Part shown: positions 8,285 to 16,316 of the stretch, piece by piece
Position numbering within the stretch: position 1 is the first letter of the stretch
Layout of the letters: every line of letters begins with the position of its first letter
Source of the DNA: Oligoflexia bacterium
GTDB lineage: Bacteria; Bdellovibrionota; Bacteriovoracia; Bacteriovoracales; Bacteriovoracaceae
DNA length: 34,925 nucleotides
Assembly (NCBI GenBank): GCA_015232015.1
Contig: JADGAM010000024.1
Location: forward strand, 538 to 35,462
Reading direction: 5' to 3'
The notes under the pieces: generated by a model
What the model was told of the DNA's origin: nothing
What the model saw: the letters and a program-made list of their open reading frames with translations, nothing else
The model's database searches: none
Made by a program: the position numbers and the translations under genes

Positions 8285-10420
8285 CTATCTGCGCAGCTTT
8301 TCTTCGCGAAGAGCAGATAGGCCAGTTGTTATTCTTAGTACACTCTCTATGTCTCGCCATCCACTGTAAACAATATTCTCACCATAGCTGTTTTTAATGT
8401 GTACCTGGCACTTTCCTTTTTCAAATCTCATTCCATCTATTACCATTGAATGTCCGTCACCTGAGGTAGAGGAGATAACACCGGAATACTGCTGTAATGA
8501 TTCTTTATTTAATATACGTGATGGACTTAGTTTTTTAGAACTTTTCGGAACAACTCCTACTTCTAATGCCTGATTATTAGCCAGAGCATTTGTTATAAAG
8601 TTAATTTTCATTTGTAAATTTTTAAAATGTTTTTGAAAATTAATATGGTCAACATGTAAATTTTTAAGTTCTTCAGCTGTAATTGATGGATTTTCACATT
8701 GAAGCATGGTCAACATAAATTTTCTTTTATTAAGGCCACTTTCAATCATTTTTTTCAACAGTAATTGCATTTTTGTAATCTGGGTACTAGTGCTAAGATA
8801 ACGATTGATAAAATCTTCTATGAATTTATCATAACCTGCACTCTTTTTGTTGAATTTTTTTTGATCTGCAATTTTGCCTGTCATATATAATCTCATATAT
8901 TGAGTAAAAAAATCACTGAAGGTATCATCACTTTTTATAAGATCCTTTAGGCCATAGTTTAATATGGCCTTTACATCTTTATCTAACTTTTTTATGGTTG
9001 TACTGTTGGAAGACAGTGATTCACAAACATCAGTACCAGATGGCCTTTGTTTTATCATGTCCGCTTTTTCTTTTTCGATTTTAATAATTATATTATTCAT
9101 TTTTTCAATGAAATTATTTTTATTTTCTGGGGAAAATTTTTCAACTTGGGATAAAATAGTTCCACATTTATTGAGGAGATCCTTGCTAATTGTTTTGTCA
9201 ATGGGATTGTCATCACTTTCCAGACAAATTCCTTTTATATCTCCATTTTTGGCGGCCTTAATAATATTATTCATACAATCCTCCGCCAAACCTCCGTCAG
9301 TAAAATGATCCACATTTTTTTTAGTTTCTTCATTCTGGCAAAGTAAATCAAAAGATGGCATATAGATCTTACTTGCAAGTAATTTCTTTTGCTTTTCAGA
9401 ATCTTTAGTCATTTTTATGATTTGTTGAAGAAACAATGAACTACTACTATGAGCATAGCAAGTTCCAGTATCACCTTGATTTTGTTTAGAATGGGTATTA
9501 TTCATAAGCTCTTTTATTTCTACATGGGGACATGTTTTTTGATTAAAATTGAAATTGATATTTCCTTTTTCATCCATACTAACATTTGGTTGGTATGTTT
9601 TGGAAAGAAACCAACTAGGCATAATAGTTTTTCCCTCGGAAGAACTTTTTTCTGCTAATAATTTATCAATTGAAGAATCATCAAGTTTTTTACTAACATT
9701 CTTAGGAATACAAAAACTCTCTTCATTGATTTCCTGACCGGCATAACAACAAAAATTAGATATATCAGTCAATTTCAATTGACCTGAATGATTGTTACAC
9801 CATTTTTCAAATATTTTTCTAGCATGGTCTTCCTGAAGCACCGTTGTTATATTTGGAATAATAAATCTATCTTTATCAACCATTTCGATGACGGTATTTA
9901 ATTTTGTAGTACAATCTGTACTACGAATCAACTCATTACAGTTTTCTGCTGATTTATTTTTGCATTCTTGATAGACTTTTTTAAAATCACACTTATTGCT
10001 TGTATGCTTTTTATTTATAAGAATTTCAAGATTATTAATAAGATCTTTAATTTTCATAGCAGAAGCAGCGGAAAACAGATCTTCTTTCTTAACAGTAGCC
10101 TTTTGATCAACTTTTTTCGTAACACATTTATCAAGTAATTCTTCCGTATTTACTAGTAGACTGAGGTTAGTGGCCAGTTCTTTATCTATAGCGATGGTTA
10201 TTTTAGAAGATATTGAAGTTTTTATTTTTTGAATGCTACTATTTAGATTATTCATTAAATCATCACAATCATCACTAGCGACAACTTTTGCTGTTATTAC
10301 GAAAGGTATTATTATAATTAAAATTAAAATTAATGTGGGAGTGAAAATTATTTCAATATCTAAAAAGGAAATTGATGGTATTAATGAGAGTAATTTTTTA
10401 TGTGTTCTATGAGTGCGCAT
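8285..10420 (-). CDS. Exported papain-like (C1-type) cysteine peptidase with large insertion
   Basis: The protein has 711 residues. A hydrophobic stretch (about 25-48) acts as signal peptide or membrane anchor. Papain-like catalytic signatures are present in the right order: oxyanion Gln and nucleophile in NQGDTGTCYAHS (Cys321), His in GDGHSMV (His657) and Asn in IKNSYGEN (Asn677), followed by a Trp as in papain. Cys and His are about 336 residues apart, where papain has about 134, so a roughly 200-residue insertion rich in Lys/Asp helices sits inside the catalytic domain. The 270-residue N-terminal region (Lys/Asn-rich, several Cys) may be a pro-region. AAGGA lies just upstream of ATG. It is probably an envelope or secreted peptidase; substrate is unknown. 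It lies in the same orientation as pepD, 75 bp downstream. Confidence 0.7.
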   Translation of the reverse strand: MRTHRTHKKLLSLIPSISFLDIEIIFTPTLILILIIIIPFVITAKVVASDDCDDLMNNLNSSIQKIKTSISSKITIAIDKELATNLSLLVNTEELLDKCVTKKVDQKATVKKEDLFSAASAMKIKDLINNLEILINKKHTSNKCDFKKVYQECKNKSAENCNELIRSTDCTTKLNTVIEMVDKDRFIIPNITTVLQEDHARKIFEKWCNNHSGQLKLTDISNFCCYAGQEINEESFCIPKNVSKKLDDSSIDKLLAEKSSSEGKTIMPSWFLSKTYQPNVSMDEKGNINFNFNQKTCPHVEIKELMNNTHSKQNQGDTGTCYAHSSSSLFLQQIIKMTKDSEKQKKLLASKIYMPSFDLLCQNEETKKNVDHFTDGGLAEDCMNNIIKAAKNGDIKGICLESDDNPIDKTISKDLLNKCGTILSQVEKFSPENKNNFIEKMNNIIIKIEKEKADMIKQRPSGTDVCESLSSNSTTIKKLDKDVKAILNYGLKDLIKSDDTFSDFFTQYMRLYMTGKIADQKKFNKKSAGYDKFIEDFINRYLSTSTQITKMQLLLKKMIESGLNKRKFMLTMLQCENPSITAEELKNLHVDHINFQKHFKNLQMKINFITNALANNQALEVGVVPKSSKKLSPSRILNKESLQQYSGVISSTSGDGHSMVIDGMRFEKGKCQVHIKNSYGENIVYSGWRDIESVLRITTGLSALREEKLRR

Positions 10421-10625
10421 GAAATCCTTATGGATAGGACATTTGTTAACATCAATTTGAAATTTTATTTTACAATTACTTGTAATAAATTGAAAATCAC
10501 TATTTTGATATCTTCATTAGATCACAAGAAAGGATAGTGAATAAGTGGCATGAATATTTTTGATTTTCTATATTCCTATATTATGTCGTTTGTTGACTAA
10601 AATGAGGATAAAATTTTTTTTTGTT

Positions 10626-10663
10626 AATAAGGAATGGGAGTTATTAAATTCCCATTCCTTATT
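10626..10663 (-). terminator. Perfect hairpin after hsp20
   Basis: AATAAGGAATGGGA (10626-10639) and its exact reverse complement (10650-10663) flank a 10-base loop, about 20 bp past the hsp20 stop. The position fits a terminator for hsp20, but in that direction the stem is followed by an A-run before T residues, so it is not a classical intrinsic terminator. The rest of 10421-10683 is AT-rich and holds no gene. Confidence 0.6.
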
Positions 10664-10683
10664 GATTGCTGTTACTTCTTTGA

Positions 10684-11106
10684 TTACTGATCAATATTAA
10701 TCAATTTAACTTTTTTAGGTTCTTTCTTATTCATCTCAACATTTAAGATTCCATTTTTCATTGAGGCCTTTATATTATCGGCATCAATGTTATTCCCAAA
10801 GTTAAATGATCTTTCAAATTTTCCATAAATTCTCTCACTATAATAATAATTATATTTGTCATCGTCTTTTTCTTTTTCACTAGATCTCTCTCCAGAAAGA
10901 GTAAGTACTCCATCATCGAATTCTATTTTAACATCTTTTTGATTTAGTCCTGGTAGATCAGCAGTTAAAATATATTTATCTTTTTCTTCATGTAAATCTA
11001 CTCTAGGTTGCCAATAGTGAGAGTTCATCATCTCTTTGTTTGTAACTTGATTGCTTACATTAAAAACATCGTCAAAAATTGAATTTACAAGTGCTAATGC
11101 GTTCAT
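10684..11106 (-). CDS. Hsp20 / alpha-crystallin family small heat shock protein
   Basis: The 140-residue protein is of typical length for bacterial small heat shock proteins, ATP-independent holdases that bind unfolding proteins in the cytosol. The alpha-crystallin domain spans about residues 32-128: it opens with PRVDLHEEKDKYILTADLPG, continues with VKIEFDDGVLTLSGER and the ERSFNFG strand, and ends with the conserved GILNVEMNKKEPKK motif. GGAGG is eight bases upstream of ATG. The gene stands alone with a hairpin after it. The upstream gap (11107-11310) has a short dyad but no recognisable sigma-32 promoter. Confidence 0.95.
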   Translation of the reverse strand: MNALALVNSIFDDVFNVSNQVTNKEMMNSHYWQPRVDLHEEKDKYILTADLPGLNQKDVKIEFDDGVLTLSGERSSEKEKDDDKYNYYYSERIYGKFERSFNFGNNIDADNIKASMKNGILNVEMNKKEPKKVKLINIDQ

Positions 11107-11202
11107 AAATATCCTCCGGTTAAGTTAGTAAATAAAAGCTAAAATGTTGATAAATTCATTGTAATATTGATCTTTGATTTTCGATTCTTAATTTTAAATC
11201 GC

Positions 11203-11214
11203 TGATCTCGATCA
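11203..11214. promoter_or_regulatory. Short dyad upstream of hsp20
   Basis: TGATCTCGATCA (arms TGATC and GATCA) is the most GC-rich dyad in the 204-bp gap before hsp20, about 97 bp ahead of its start codon. It could be an operator or chance. It does not match the CIRCE element. Confidence 0.2.
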
Positions 11215-11310
11215 ACTCCTCACCATCAAATTAGGTGTGCTTTTTTTATTAGCAAGAGTTTTGTTGTGGAAATATTTTTTTAAAGGGAAAGGGTTGACAG
11301 TGAAATAAAA

Positions 11311-11817
11311 CTAAACAAATTTTTCATTACCGCTTCGATTAATAATAATCTCACCGCTATCAACTTTGCTTCTTAAAAGATCTTCAATTTTTTTTTGCGC
11401 TTCTCGAACCTGCGAAAGTTTCATAGCAGGACCATTTAAAATATTACTTATATCAGAGCGAATATTTGAAGAAACATTTTTTAAAATATATTCTTTTAAT
11501 TCAGTGGAGGATGCTCGTAAAGCAATTCCAATAAGCTTAACGGAAATCTCTTTCATAAGGGAGATTAACATATTGGTTGTTAGAAAACGCATATCTTCGA
11601 ATGTAATCATTTTGGCCTTTATTTTTTGCGCCAATGCTGAGTCTTTAATCCCAATTTCATTAAGCAAACGTTCGCGCTCTTTTACAGGCAATATACTTAG
11701 CATATGTGCGGCCTCTTCCACCCCACCATTAGCTTTGATTTTTTTTGTGGAGTCAGAATTATTTTTTTTGCCACTTTCTCGATTGAAATTAAGGACATTA
11801 TTATTTTTTGTTGCCAT
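11311..11817 (-). CDS. Short FliG-like protein (middle and C-terminal domain only)
   Basis: This 168-residue protein resembles the middle and C-terminal parts of the flagellar switch protein FliG. Residues 31-100 (from GGVEEAAHMLSILP to ALRASS) parallel the FliG middle/C1 region, and the LKEYILKNVSSNI to VREAQKKIEDLLRSK segment with the terminal SGEIII parallels the FliG torque helix and its end. FliG is normally about 330-350 residues; the N-terminal FliF-binding domain is absent, replaced by a 30-residue Asn/Lys/Ser tail. The charged pair of the torque helix (RDD in E. coli FliG) appears lost in my hand alignment. No other flagellar gene is near. It may be a stand-alone FliG paralog with a regulatory or non-motor role. 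AGGAA precedes ATG, and the gene lies 46 bp after hldD on the same strand. Confidence 0.6.
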   Translation of the reverse strand: MATKNNNVLNFNRESGKKNNSDSTKKIKANGGVEEAAHMLSILPVKERERLLNEIGIKDSALAQKIKAKMITFEDMRFLTTNMLISLMKEISVKLIGIALRASSTELKEYILKNVSSNIRSDISNILNGPAMKLSQVREAQKKIEDLLRSKVDSGEIIINRSGNEKFV

Positions 11818-11863
11818 AGGGAAAGATTCCTATAGATTTTTAAGAAATGTGTAATTGATATAT

Positions 11864-12910
11864 CTATAGGTATCTATCGGCAGAAATTAAATAATTTAAT
11901 ACATAATCATTCACTGAATTTTCTAGAGAGGAAAATTTGAATTTTGGAAGGAGGGCCTGTAATTTTTGCATCTCTGCTTGAGTGTAGTATTGATATTGAT
12001 TACGAATATCTTCTGGCATATCAATATATTCGATTGATGGATTAATATTAAGGGCACTAAATACCGCCAATGCTAAATCTTTAAATGAACGGGCCTGGCC
12101 TGTACCCATGTTGTAGATACCGGAGGCGGAGACCGAGACAGGGATGGAACCCTTATTTTCAATAAAATTAATTTTCATCATCTCAATCATGGCGAGAACA
12201 CAGTCTTTAACATAGACAAAGTCACGAAGTTGCTGACCGTCTAAATAATTTTGATTGTGAGATTTAAAGAGCTTTACATGGCCACAAGATTTAATTTGTT
12301 GGTAGGCCTTAAGCACAACTGAAGACATATTTCCCTTATGATATTCTTGGGGACCAAAGACGTTGAAGAACTTTATTCCCGCCCAAAATGGTGGAAAAGA
12401 AATGTAAGAGGAGGAGATAGAGAGTTGTTGAAGAATCCAGCGATCGAACAGTTGTTTACTAAAACCATAAGGGTTTAAGGGGCGCAATTTGGAAATTAAT
12501 TGATGATCATCAGAATAACCTTGTTCACCACTACCATAAGTGGCGGCCGAACTGGCATAGATAAGTTTACATCTTAATTTACTGCAAAGATTAAAAATAC
12601 TTTTTGAGTACTCAACGTTATTTTGAATTAAGTAATCAACATTTTTTTGAGTAGTCTCAGAGCATGCACCCATATGAAAAATTGTAGAAATATTTTTGTT
12701 TATAAAATTGTTTTGTTCGATGAAGGGAAAAAAATCATCAGCATTAATAAAATCACTAAAATCTAGGCCTAATAGATTCTTCCACTTATTTTTATCTCGC
12801 AAACGATCCACCAGTATGATGTTTTTATATCCTTGAGTGTTAAGTTCCTTGCATAAAACGCTTCCAATAAAACCTGCACCTCCTGTGATAATGATCGTAT
12901 CTGAACTCAT
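11864..12910 (-). CDS. hldD: ADP-L-glycero-D-manno-heptose 6-epimerase
   Basis: The 348-residue enzyme is an NAD(P)-dependent extended short-chain dehydrogenase that makes the heptose precursor of the lipopolysaccharide inner core. Visible are the Rossmann motif TGGAGFIGS at residues 9-17, the HldD-typical VDRLRDKNKWKNLLGLDFSD segment after it, the catalytic region YASSAATYGSG, the active-site YGFSK pair, FFNVFGPQEYHKGNMSSVV and RDFVYVKD. The length is close to E. coli HldD (310) with a modest extension. AGGAG lies upstream of ATG. This is the main evidence that the host has a Gram-negative envelope with heptose. No other LPS gene is adjacent. Confidence 0.93.
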   Translation of the reverse strand: MSSDTIIITGGAGFIGSVLCKELNTQGYKNIILVDRLRDKNKWKNLLGLDFSDFINADDFFPFIEQNNFINKNISTIFHMGACSETTQKNVDYLIQNNVEYSKSIFNLCSKLRCKLIYASSAATYGSGEQGYSDDHQLISKLRPLNPYGFSKQLFDRWILQQLSISSSYISFPPFWAGIKFFNVFGPQEYHKGNMSSVVLKAYQQIKSCGHVKLFKSHNQNYLDGQQLRDFVYVKDCVLAMIEMMKINFIENKGSIPVSVSASGIYNMGTGQARSFKDLALAVFSALNINPSIEYIDMPEDIRNQYQYYTQAEMQKLQALLPKFKFSSLENSVNDYVLNYLISADRYL

Positions 12911-12958
12911 TTTTACTCCTTATAATAATTTTAATTATTAATAATTTTAATTATTTTT

Positions 12959-13012
12959 TTGTTTTACCATATGCTTTTTTACTATACACTAAATAAGTTA
13001 ATCTAACGTTAG
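12959..13012 (+). promoter_or_regulatory. Candidate promoter and palindrome ahead of speE
   Basis: TTGTTT (12959-12964) and TATACA (12983-12988), 18 bp apart, form a plausible sigma-70 promoter. A perfect 10-bp palindrome CTAACGTTAG (13003-13012) follows just past the expected transcription start, where a repressor could bind. This lies in the 155-bp divergent gap between hldD and speE. Assigned by eye only. Confidence 0.35.
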
Positions 13013-13065
13013 GGTTAAATAGAAGCTAAATCAGAGCAATAAACAATCAAAAGGAAAATAATAAA

Positions 13066-13929
13066 ATGGAAAATAAAATGAATGAATTTACAGAATATTG
13101 GTATCATCAAACACTTGGTTTGAGAGTGAAGATTAAGGCGCATTTGCATTCGGAGCAGTCGAAGTATCAAAAGATAGATGTGTATGAGACGGAAGGTATT
13201 GGCAAGTTATTAACCTTAAATGGTAAAACCATGGTTTCAGAGATAGACGAATTTATATACCATGAAATTATGGCCCATGTCCCTTGCGCTGTTGCTAGGA
13301 AAAATTCAAAGGTATTAATTATTGGAGGTGGAGACGGGGGAGTTGTAAGGGAGTTTGCTAAACATAATGATGTGCAATCAATTGACCTTGTGGAAATTGA
13401 TGATCGAGTAATTGAAATTTCAAAAAAGTATTTTCCTCAATGCACGAGCGCTCTAGGTGATCCACGAGTAAAAATTCATGCAAGAGATGGAGCTGAATTT
13501 ATAAAGGAACGAAAAAATTACTATGATATTATTATTGTGGATTCGACTGATCCAGAGGATTTTGCTTTAGGGCTTTTCACTGAAAAATTTTATAGAGAGA
13601 TTAGCGAGGCGCTAACTAGTGAAGGTATTATGATGGCCCAGACGGAAAATCCAATATTAGATGAATTTGAAATTAAAAAATTTTACGATAATTTGCGAGC
13701 GGTTTTTCCTGTGGTAGAATCTTTTTCGGCGCCAATTATTATTTATCCTGGAGTCTATTGGAGTTTTGCTTTTGCATCCAAATGCTTTCATGGAACAGAT
13801 TTAAATCCAGATAGTACAAAGAAAAATAAATTAAAACAAATTGAAAAAGATTGTAGATGGTATAATAGTAATTGGCATATAGGAACATTTGCTCTTTCAA
13901 ATCTACATCGCAAACAAGTTGGAATGTAA
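13066..13929 (+). CDS. speE: Polyamine aminopropyltransferase (spermidine synthase)
   Basis: The 287-residue enzyme transfers an aminopropyl group from decarboxylated S-adenosylmethionine to putrescine. It shows the N-terminal beta-strand domain with YHQTLGLRVKI, then TLNGKTMVSEIDEFIYHEIMAHVP, the nucleotide-binding VLIIGGGDGGVVREFAKH, VEIDD, the DSTDP gate-keeping loop and FAFASK near the end. The length matches E. coli SpeE (288). An AAGGA ribosome site precedes ATG 13066; ATG 13078 is an alternative. The stop is followed after 5 bp by the agmatinase gene, so the two are almost certainly cotranscribed. Confidence 0.94.
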   Translation: MENKMNEFTEYWYHQTLGLRVKIKAHLHSEQSKYQKIDVYETEGIGKLLTLNGKTMVSEIDEFIYHEIMAHVPCAVARKNSKVLIIGGGDGGVVREFAKHNDVQSIDLVEIDDRVIEISKKYFPQCTSALGDPRVKIHARDGAEFIKERKNYYDIIIVDSTDPEDFALGLFTEKFYREISEALTSEGIMMAQTENPILDEFEIKKFYDNLRAVFPVVESFSAPIIIYPGVYWSFAFASKCFHGTDLNPDSTKKNKLKQIEKDCRWYNSNWHIGTFALSNLHRKQVGM

Positions 13930-13934
13930 AAAAT

Positions 13935-14885
13935 ATGAGTGTTAATAATAGTGTTAACAATAATAATAGGATTATAAAAAAATTTAATAATTTTCCAAAC
14001 AACTTACATTTAGAAAGAACTTTACCATTTTTAGGAACAAAAGATTTAAATGCTATTTATGAAAATAGTATTTGTTTGTTAGGTTTTCCTTTTGATGGAA
14101 CAACTTCATTTAGGCCAGGTGCCAGACTAGGGCCAAAGGCCATGAGAGATGCCTCTATTGGAATAGAAACTTACTCTCCAACATTTGATATAGATCTTGA
14201 AGACCATTTAATAGTAGATCTAGGAGATATTTATTTTTATCCCTCTCGAAGGGATTTAATGGAAAAACATTTTTTTGATATCTTTGACGGAGTTAACTTA
14301 CAAAAAGGTAATGATAAAAATAATGTAAAAATTATTACCTTGGGGGGGGAGCATTCAATTTCTTTTTCGCCCATCTCTTTGTACTTAAAAAATTATTCTG
14401 ATCTTTTAATTATTCATTTAGATGCTCATACAGATCTTCGGGATGGTTATTTACATGATCCCTATTCGCATGCAGCAGTTATTAGAAGAGTTTTAGACAT
14501 ATTGCCTGCGACGGCCAATCTAATTCAACATGGAATTAGGTCCGGTACTAGAGAGGAATTTAAGTTCATTAGAGAAAAGAAAATGCTGATGAATTCACTT
14601 TCTTTACTACTTAATTATTTAGACAACGTAGAAAAAGATAGACCGATATATTTAACGTTGGATCTTGATTACTTCGATCCCGCCTTTATGCCTGGAACTG
14701 GCACTCCTGAAACTGCAGGAGAAAATTTTAATTCTTTAATTGAGATTTTAAAAATTCTAAAAAATAAAAATTTTGTAGGAGCAGATATTGTTGAATTGTC
14801 TCCAATGATTGACTCTACTCAAAACTCCTCATCATTTGCTTCTCTTGTTTTAAGAGAGGTTCTTTCAGTAATTGTCGACAGATAA
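13935..14885 (+). CDS. speB: Agmatinase / ureohydrolase family protein
   Basis: A manganese-dependent ureohydrolase of about 316 residues that splits agmatine, or possibly N1-aminopropylagmatine, releasing urea. Metal ligands are visible: His140 in GGEHS, Asp163-His165-Asp167 in DAHTD, and Asp243/Asp245 in TLDLDYFDP. FDGTTSFRPGARLGP is the usual substrate-loop opening. I chose ATG 13935, 5 bp past the speE stop, because an upstream in-frame ATG (13872) would overlap speE by 58 bp and adds residues unlike the family; the ribosome site is weak, so translational coupling is likely. With speE it supplies spermidine. No decarboxylase gene (speA/speD) is in the window. Confidence 0.9.
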   Translation: MSVNNSVNNNNRIIKKFNNFPNNLHLERTLPFLGTKDLNAIYENSICLLGFPFDGTTSFRPGARLGPKAMRDASIGIETYSPTFDIDLEDHLIVDLGDIYFYPSRRDLMEKHFFDIFDGVNLQKGNDKNNVKIITLGGEHSISFSPISLYLKNYSDLLIIHLDAHTDLRDGYLHDPYSHAAVIRRVLDILPATANLIQHGIRSGTREEFKFIREKKMLMNSLSLLLNYLDNVEKDRPIYLTLDLDYFDPAFMPGTGTPETAGENFNSLIEILKILKNKNFVGADIVELSPMIDSTQNSSSFASLVLREVLSVIVDR

Positions 14886-14894
14886 ACCCTAATG

Positions 14895-15869
14895 TTATCG
14901 TACAGAGCAAAAATTATTTAATAAAATGTTCACGGAATTAGTGGGACATTTATTTATATCATTTTTGTTTACAGGATTTCCTTCTAGTTCCAGATATTCA
15001 ATTTTAGTTAAATCTTTCAATGGAGATACGTCAGTGATTTTGTTTTGTGCTAAAATTAAATCTGTTAAATTTTTCAAATTTCGAAATGCTGAAATATCAG
15101 AAATTTGATTATCATTTAAATTAATTCTTTTTAAATTAGATAAATTCTTTAAAGATGATATATCACTTATTTTGTTAGAGCTCAAATCGAGAGTATCTAA
15201 TTTTGTTAACCCCTGAAGTGGTGATATATCTGTTATCTGATTTGATCCCAAAACAAGTATGGTTAAATCATTTAACTCTCGCAATATAGATATATCAGAA
15301 ATTTTATTATTTCCTAAACTTACTTCCATCAATTTAGATAATGTACGAAGAGATGAGACATCCATTATATTGTTTGACTCAAGATTGATTGATGTTAGTA
15401 GGACCAATCCTTGCAATGGTGAGATATTAGAAATTTGATTATCACTTATTTCTAGGTTTGTTAGGTTAACTAAAGAGTGAATTGAAGTAATATCATTTAT
15501 ATTATTTGATGTGAGATCAAGCTCTCTTAAACTTGTTAGATCTTGCAATGGGGAGATGTCTGTAATTTGATTTTCAAGAAGATTAAGTTCTTTTAAATTA
15601 GTCAAACCTCTAAGAGGAGATAGATCAATAATATTTGAGCTTGCTAGGTCAAGGGTTTCTGCAGTTTTTAGTTTTTCCGAGACTTCTTTACAATCAGTAG
15701 AATTAAAATATTTTAATACAGCTTCAGTGGTTTTAATAGAGTTTGGTGTACTACGTTCTAAACAACTTTTTTCGAAAATACTAACATCTACTGCAAAAGC
15801 AGTAATTGAACTTAGAAATAATAATAAACATAAATTAATTGCTAATGAAAAAAATAATTTGTTACTCAT
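14895..15869 (-). CDS. Secreted leucine-rich-repeat protein (internalin/SDS22 type)
   Basis: The protein has 324 residues. Residues 1-27 form a Sec signal peptide ending in TAFA. From about residue 75 to 305 there are about ten 22-residue repeats of the SDS22/internalin form (LxxLxxLxLxxNxIxDISPLxxL), each giving one turn of a curved solenoid used for protein binding. The N-terminal cap (about 28-72) and C-terminal cap each contain two Cys that could form disulfides. No LPXTG or transmembrane anchor is seen, so it is probably periplasmic or released. GGAG lies 9 bases upstream of ATG. It lies downstream of three other exported proteins on the same strand. Ligand unknown. Confidence 0.9.
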   Translation of the reverse strand: MSNKLFFSLAINLCLLLFLSSITAFAVDVSIFEKSCLERSTPNSIKTTEAVLKYFNSTDCKEVSEKLKTAETLDLASSNIIDLSPLRGLTNLKELNLLENQITDISPLQDLTSLRELDLTSNNINDITSIHSLVNLTNLEISDNQISNISPLQGLVLLTSINLESNNIMDVSSLRTLSKLMEVSLGNNKISDISILRELNDLTILVLGSNQITDISPLQGLTKLDTLDLSSNKISDISSLKNLSNLKRINLNDNQISDISAFRNLKNLTDLILAQNKITDVSPLKDLTKIEYLELEGNPVNKNDINKCPTNSVNILLNNFCSVR

Positions 15870-15947
15870 ACTCTTTTCTCCTTTTTATTGAATGAAATTT
15901 TGATGTAAAAACTTGTACAATTCATTTTGAAACAGAACTTAGGGCCA

Positions 15948-16301
15948 TTATTGTGAATATGGTTTCCAACCTTGAGGATTTTTTTTAATCCAAATTAATC
16001 CGAAATTAGGGGAAATTCTCAAGGAAATTAATGGTATTTTAATAGATATCTCTGTAGTGAACCTGGTGAAAATTGTATTAAGAAAAAAGATCTCATTTTT
16101 CTCAGGATTTCTTATAGGCGTAGTTATGATTTCGTTTGAAGAATTTTCTTCTAATGTAGAAGCGAGGTTTTTAATTTGATCTTTTATATTAGAGGTTAGC
16201 TTATTTACAGCATGATGGTACTTATCATTTGCCATTAAATTTTCCCTAGAAATTGTAATAATAAAGGTGATAACTATAATAATAATTTTTACTATGTTCA
16301 T
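15948..16301 (-). CDS. Small exported protein with one copy of a shared beta-rich module
   Basis: The 117-residue protein is not recognised. Residues 1-22 are hydrophobic, a signal peptide or anchor. A helical middle (about 27-60) precedes a C-terminal stretch of alternating hydrophobic residues (from FFLNTIFTRF to LIWIKKN) that matches the C-terminal ends of the two upstream genes in spacing and pattern. A short tail (PQGWKPYSQ) follows. GGAAGG lies 7 bases upstream of ATG. It begins 15 bp after the stop of the 549-residue gene, so the two are cotranscribed. Amphipathic strands suggest a beta-hairpin or outer-membrane element; this is inference. Confidence 0.65.
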   Translation of the reverse strand: MNIVKIIIIVITFIITISRENLMANDKYHHAVNKLTSNIKDQIKNLASTLEENSSNEIITTPIRNPEKNEIFFLNTIFTRFTTEISIKIPLISLRISPNFGLIWIKKNPQGWKPYSQ

Positions 16302-16316
16302 ATTTGTTCCTTCCTT

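Noticed and set aside
8415-8480. Possible second catalytic His near the end of the papain-like gene
   Set aside because: Only one His (657) precedes the Asn motif with papain spacing; no need for another.
8964-9737. Several + strand open frames within the papain-like gene
   Set aside because: They lie antisense to one continuous gene with catalytic motifs, have no ribosome sites and are hydrophobic runs typical of reversed Lys/Asn-rich codons.
11366-11854. Long open frame on the + strand opposite the FliG-like gene
   Set aside because: It is antisense to a gene with a good ribosome site and recognisable family pattern. Its residues (Ser/Phe/Ile-rich) look like reverse reading of AT-rich coding DNA.
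13872-13934. Upstream start of the agmatinase gene overlapping speE
   Set aside because: The added residues are a second-frame reading of the end of speE and do not resemble the family.
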